A stretch of DNA of 8,240 nucleotides from SAR86 cluster bacterium (GTDB lineage: Bacteria; Pseudomonadota; Gammaproteobacteria; Magnimaribacterales; D2472), in NCBI GenBank assembly GCA_016779285.1, contig JADHNV010000045.1, positions 1 through 8,240 of the forward strand, in the 5' to 3' direction. Position 1 is the stretch's first letter; each line of letters starts with the position of its first letter. The notes under the pieces were generated by a model. It searched no databases, was not told the origin of the DNA, and saw only the letters and a program-made list of their open reading frames with translations. Below, one piece after another: positions 6,431-8,240 of the stretch. The translations under genes and the position numbers were made by a program.

Positions 6431-6499
6431 AATGAAATGACTTCAATAAATTATATTGTTAAAAAGCCATTCAATGAAATAAACTATCATGATTTCATT
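6431..6499. repeat. Three copies of octamer AATGAAAT/ATTTCATT, possible operator
   Basis: AATGAAAT occurs at 6431-6438 and 6473-6480, and its reverse complement ATTTCATT at 6492-6499. The last two form a perfect 8-bp inverted repeat around an 11-base centre. The direct copies are 42 bases apart, about four helical turns. Relative to the predicted Rieske start, the sites lie in the leader, over the -35 box and upstream near -50. The same octamer occurs at 4241-4248. These are consistent with binding sites for an unidentified dimeric regulator. Confidence 0.45.
6450..6478 (-). promoter_or_regulatory. Candidate promoter of the Rieske-tdk unit
   Basis: On the minus strand there is a perfect TATAAT (6455-6450), preceded after 17 bases by TTCATT (6478-6473) as a weak -35 box. 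Predicted transcription starts near 6443, giving a leader of about 28 bases. The -35 is poor (TTCATT against TTGACA) and lies within an AATGAAAT octamer (6473-6480). This suggests control by a protein bound there. Confidence 0.5.
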
Positions 6500-6562
6500 A
6501 TTAATTATCTGAATCAACATATTTTTTTAAAAATGCATCATATTTAATTACGAGTTATATTA

Positions 6563-6592
6563 TTGTTAAATGTATTTTAGAAACTGTATGAT
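6563..6592 (+). promoter_or_regulatory. Promoter of the ADC-like/SDR operon
   Basis: TTGTTA (6563-6568), an 18-base spacer and TATGAT (6587-6592) form a good sigma-70-type promoter. Predicted transcription starts near 6599, leaving a leader of about 17 bases that contains the ribosome-binding site at 6603-6608. Confidence 0.6.
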
Positions 6593-6602
6593 GAAAAAAA
6601 CA

Positions 6603-6608
6603 GAGGGA
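6603..6608 (+). promoter_or_regulatory. Ribosome-binding site of the ADC-like gene
   Basis: GAGGGA lies eight bases before the ATG at 6617. It is among the strongest Shine-Dalgarno matches in the window, implying efficient translation, and it fixes the start codon. Confidence 0.75.
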
Positions 6609-6616
6609 TAGAAATT

Positions 6617-7384
6617 ATGTCACAACTTAGATTTGTTAAAACGCCTGAGCAGTTAGTAGAGGCTGCTGAGAATAACTTAGAGTTTTTTGATGCAAACATG
6701 CATGCTATTAAAGCTTGGTATAAGACTGAACCAGGACTTATCGAGCAATTGATTCCGGCTCCATTAGAGCCACATGCAGATCCAATGGTAAGAATTGTTA
6801 TTTCTCGCGTATTTGTTGATTTAAATGGTGGCATGGATTTTGGTGCTGCTACCTTTGGTGTGAATTGCATGTACAAAGGCAAAGAAGGAATCTACGAAAT
6901 TACCATGCCTATGGAAACAGAGGGAGTGGTTGTTGGTGGAAGAGAGACATATGGCGAACCAAAGAAAATAGCAGATGTAACAGCATCCAAAGACGGAGAT
7001 GAGTGTGTAGCAACGGTCACTAGGCACGGAATTACTTATCTTGAGCTTAGAGGTAAGACTGCTGAATCTTTAGAAACCTCATCATTTACCGATGATGTAT
7101 ATTGCTTCAAGGTATTTCCTTCATGTGAGCAACATAAAGCGGTTGATCAAAATCCTTTATTGGTGAAGATCAATATGCATAGAACCCAATCTGTTCACAC
7201 AAAACTTGATGGCGAGATCATACTCAGGGAATCACCTGTAGATCCGGTTGTTGACCTTCCAGTTAAAGAAATGGTTTCTTTGGTTTGGGAAGAAGGCACT
7301 TCCTCATCTAATGCATCTGTCATGGAAGAAGTGGATGCCATGTCATATGTACCCTTTATGCATTCAAGATACGATTCTGTATAA
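6617..7384 (+). CDS. Acetoacetate decarboxylase-family protein
   Basis: The 255-residue protein matches the ADC (PF06314-type) family. The core signature GGRETYGEPKKIADV spans 107-121. Lys116 aligns with the Schiff-base lysine and Lys117 with its neighbouring lysine in clostridial acetoacetate decarboxylase. Upstream, AWYKTEPGLIEQLIPAPLEP (33-52) is the usual segment before the beta-cone fold, and NCMYKGKEGIYEITMPME (83-100) covers the pre-active-site strands. Family members decarboxylate beta-keto acids through a lysine imine, but many homologues instead catalyse aldol/dehydration or hydrolysis chemistry, so the reaction is open. The conserved lysines argue for an active imine-forming enzyme. 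No signal peptide is seen. It is the first gene of an operon with the SDR nine bases downstream, and divergent from the Rieske oxygenase. Both point to a shared catabolic role. Confidence 0.85.
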   Translation: MSQLRFVKTPEQLVEAAENNLEFFDANMHAIKAWYKTEPGLIEQLIPAPLEPHADPMVRIVISRVFVDLNGGMDFGAATFGVNCMYKGKEGIYEITMPMETEGVVVGGRETYGEPKKIADVTASKDGDECVATVTRHGITYLELRGKTAESLETSSFTDDVYCFKVFPSCEQHKAVDQNPLLVKINMHRTQSVHTKLDGEIILRESPVDPVVDLPVKEMVSLVWEEGTSSSNASVMEEVDAMSYVPFMHSRYDSV

Positions 7385-7387
7385 GGA
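7383..7387 (+). promoter_or_regulatory. Ribosome-binding site of the SDR gene overlapping the upstream stop
   Basis: AAGGA shares its first two bases with the TAA stop of the ADC-like gene and lies six bases before the ATG at 7394. Termination of the first gene thus occurs on the initiation site of the second, which favours coupled translation. Confidence 0.7.
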
Positions 7388-7393
7388 TTCACC

Positions 7394-8240
7394 ATGAAAG
7401 ATTTTAATGGCAAGTTAGCAGTTGTCACAGGAGGAGCATCAGGTGTGGGTTTTGCTATTGGAGAAGCTTTAGCTAAGCAGGGTGCAAAGGTTGTTTTAAC
7501 AGATATTGAAAAAGAAAGCCTTGAAAGCTCGACATCAATGCTTGCTAGTCAATCCCTTGATGTTACTTGCAAAGTTGCAGACGTTTCGAATATTGAGTCT
7601 ATGTATGAGCTTGCTGCTTGGTGTAAATCTGAGCTAGGTCCTGTACATCTACTTTTTAATAATGCTGGGGTTGCGCCTGCAGAATTATTACCAATATGGG
7701 AGACTAAACCCAATGATTGGCAATGGGCATATGGAGTCAATGTTATGGGGGTGCTGCATGGCATCCAAGCATTTGTTCCAGCCATGTTAGCTCACGGAGA
7801 AGAATCCAGAGTTATTAACACATGTTCTGGGAATGGAGCATTTATCAATCTGCCTTCTACTCCCATCTACACATCATCCAAGGCCTCAGTCTCAAGTATT
7901 ACAGAGGTATTGAAGCTTCAACTTGAGCAGGCTAATGCCAATGTTAAAGTCTCGATTCTTTTTCCAGGGCCGCATACGGTGAGGACTAAGCTATTTTCTG
8001 CTGAACGCAACCGTCCTGAGGAATTAGCTAGAGACCCAAATGCACCTGAGCACCCAATATCTTCTGTAGAGGATATGCTTGAAATGATGAGCTCAATGGG
8101 CATTGAAATGGAAACCACTGAGCCTGAAGAAGTTGCTTCATTTTGCCTATCTCAAATTCAAGAGGAGAAGTATTGGATTAATCCTATCAATGAAAAAAGT
8201 GAACAAGCCTTTAAGGATAGAGTTGAATCCATAATTGCTC
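7394..8240 (+). CDS. Short-chain dehydrogenase/reductase (partial, 3' end missing)
   Basis: This is a classical SDR fold with 282 codons before the window ends. The cofactor site is TGGASGVG (12-19); Asp37 at the end of the second strand (VVLTDIE) favours NAD(H). NNAG lies at 89-92 and the structural Asn at 116 (YGVNVMG). The catalytic triad is Ser145 (NTCSGNG), Tyr159 and Lys163 (YTSSK), followed by PGPHTVRTKLF (191-201) in the usual substrate-loop position. It would oxidise an alcohol or reduce a ketone on a small or cyclic substrate. The segment after residue 200, rich in acidic residues and methionine (for example SSVEDMLEMMSSMGIEME, 223-240), is longer than in minimal 250-residue SDRs and probably forms a substrate lid. 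The gene follows the ADC-like gene by nine bases with overlapping signals, so the two are cotranscribed. Confidence 0.92.
   Translation, partial: MKDFNGKLAVVTGGASGVGFAIGEALAKQGAKVVLTDIEKESLESSTSMLASQSLDVTCKVADVSNIESMYELAAWCKSELGPVHLLFNNAGVAPAELLPIWETKPNDWQWAYGVNVMGVLHGIQAFVPAMLAHGEESRVINTCSGNGAFINLPSTPIYTSSKASVSSITEVLKLQLEQANANVKVSILFPGPHTVRTKLFSAERNRPEELARDPNAPEHPISSVEDMLEMMSSMGIEMETTEPEEVASFCLSQIQEEKYWINPINEKSEQAFKDRVESIIA

Noticed and set aside
6500..6562. AT-rich stretch with short palindromes such as ATGCAT and two TTAATTA copies
   Set aside because: The matches are short and expected by chance in such AT-rich DNA. Nothing ties them to a gene or known site.
6577..7027. Minus-strand open frames of 68-101 codons across the ADC-like gene and its promoter
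   Set aside because: They run opposite a family-matching gene with strong start signals and show no recognisable protein features.
1..8240. tRNA or rRNA genes, CRISPR arrays, insertion-sequence ends, riboswitches
   Set aside because: No cloverleaf-type sequence, regularly spaced long repeats, transposase frames or long structured leaders were found; intergenic gaps are short.

Overview
The window looks like chromosome from an AT-rich, tightly packed gammaproteobacterium. The thymidine kinase and the RimK half of the first gene resemble their E. coli counterparts closely in motifs and length. Codon third positions are mostly A or T. No gene-free stretch exceeds about 202 bases, and both convergent gene pairs overlap at their stop codons. 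This compactness, with Rieske, acetoacetate-decarboxylase-like and SDR genes, fits a streamlined marine lineage such as SAR86. That placement is an inference from style and gene content, not a demonstrated identity.

Layout, left to right: (1) 1-803, minus, the first 267 codons of a fusion of a RimB-type (Zn_protease/DUF785) aspartic-protease-like domain with RimK, the S6-type glutamate ligase; it runs off the left edge. (2) 804-1002, divergent intergenic region with promoter-like boxes and a perfect 8-bp inverted repeat. (3) 1003-2088, plus, alanine dehydrogenase. (4) 2085-4217, minus, a 710-residue FMN/4Fe-4S/FAD oxidoreductase of the old-yellow-enzyme/2,4-dienoyl-CoA reductase/BaiCD/TMADH group. 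(5) 4218-4284, short divergent control region. (6) 4285-4836, plus, SnoaL-like (NTF2-fold) protein. (7) 5413-6414 then 4828-5409, minus, a Rieske non-heme iron oxygenase followed by thymidine kinase, which must start at TTG one codon after the Rieske stop. (8) 6415-6616, divergent control region with promoters on both sides and three copies of one octamer. (9) 6617-7384 and 7394-8240, plus, an acetoacetate-decarboxylase-family protein and a short-chain dehydrogenase that runs off the right edge.

Five of the eight genes (Rieske oxygenase, ADC-like, SDR, OYE-type enone reductase, SnoaL-like) have chemistry that could act in sequence on a cyclic, terpenoid or steroid-like substrate: hydroxylation, alcohol/ketone oxidoreduction, enone or dienoyl reduction, hydration or isomerisation, and beta-keto-acid cleavage. 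They sit around two divergent control regions that share the octamer AATGAAAT/ATTTCATT. I found this octamer exactly four times in the window, all in those two regions. This possible regulon for an unassigned catabolic pathway is the most interesting signal here. The other genes (RimB-RimK, Ald, Tdk) are housekeeping or general metabolism. I saw no tRNA, rRNA, CRISPR array, insertion sequence or convincing rho-independent terminator.
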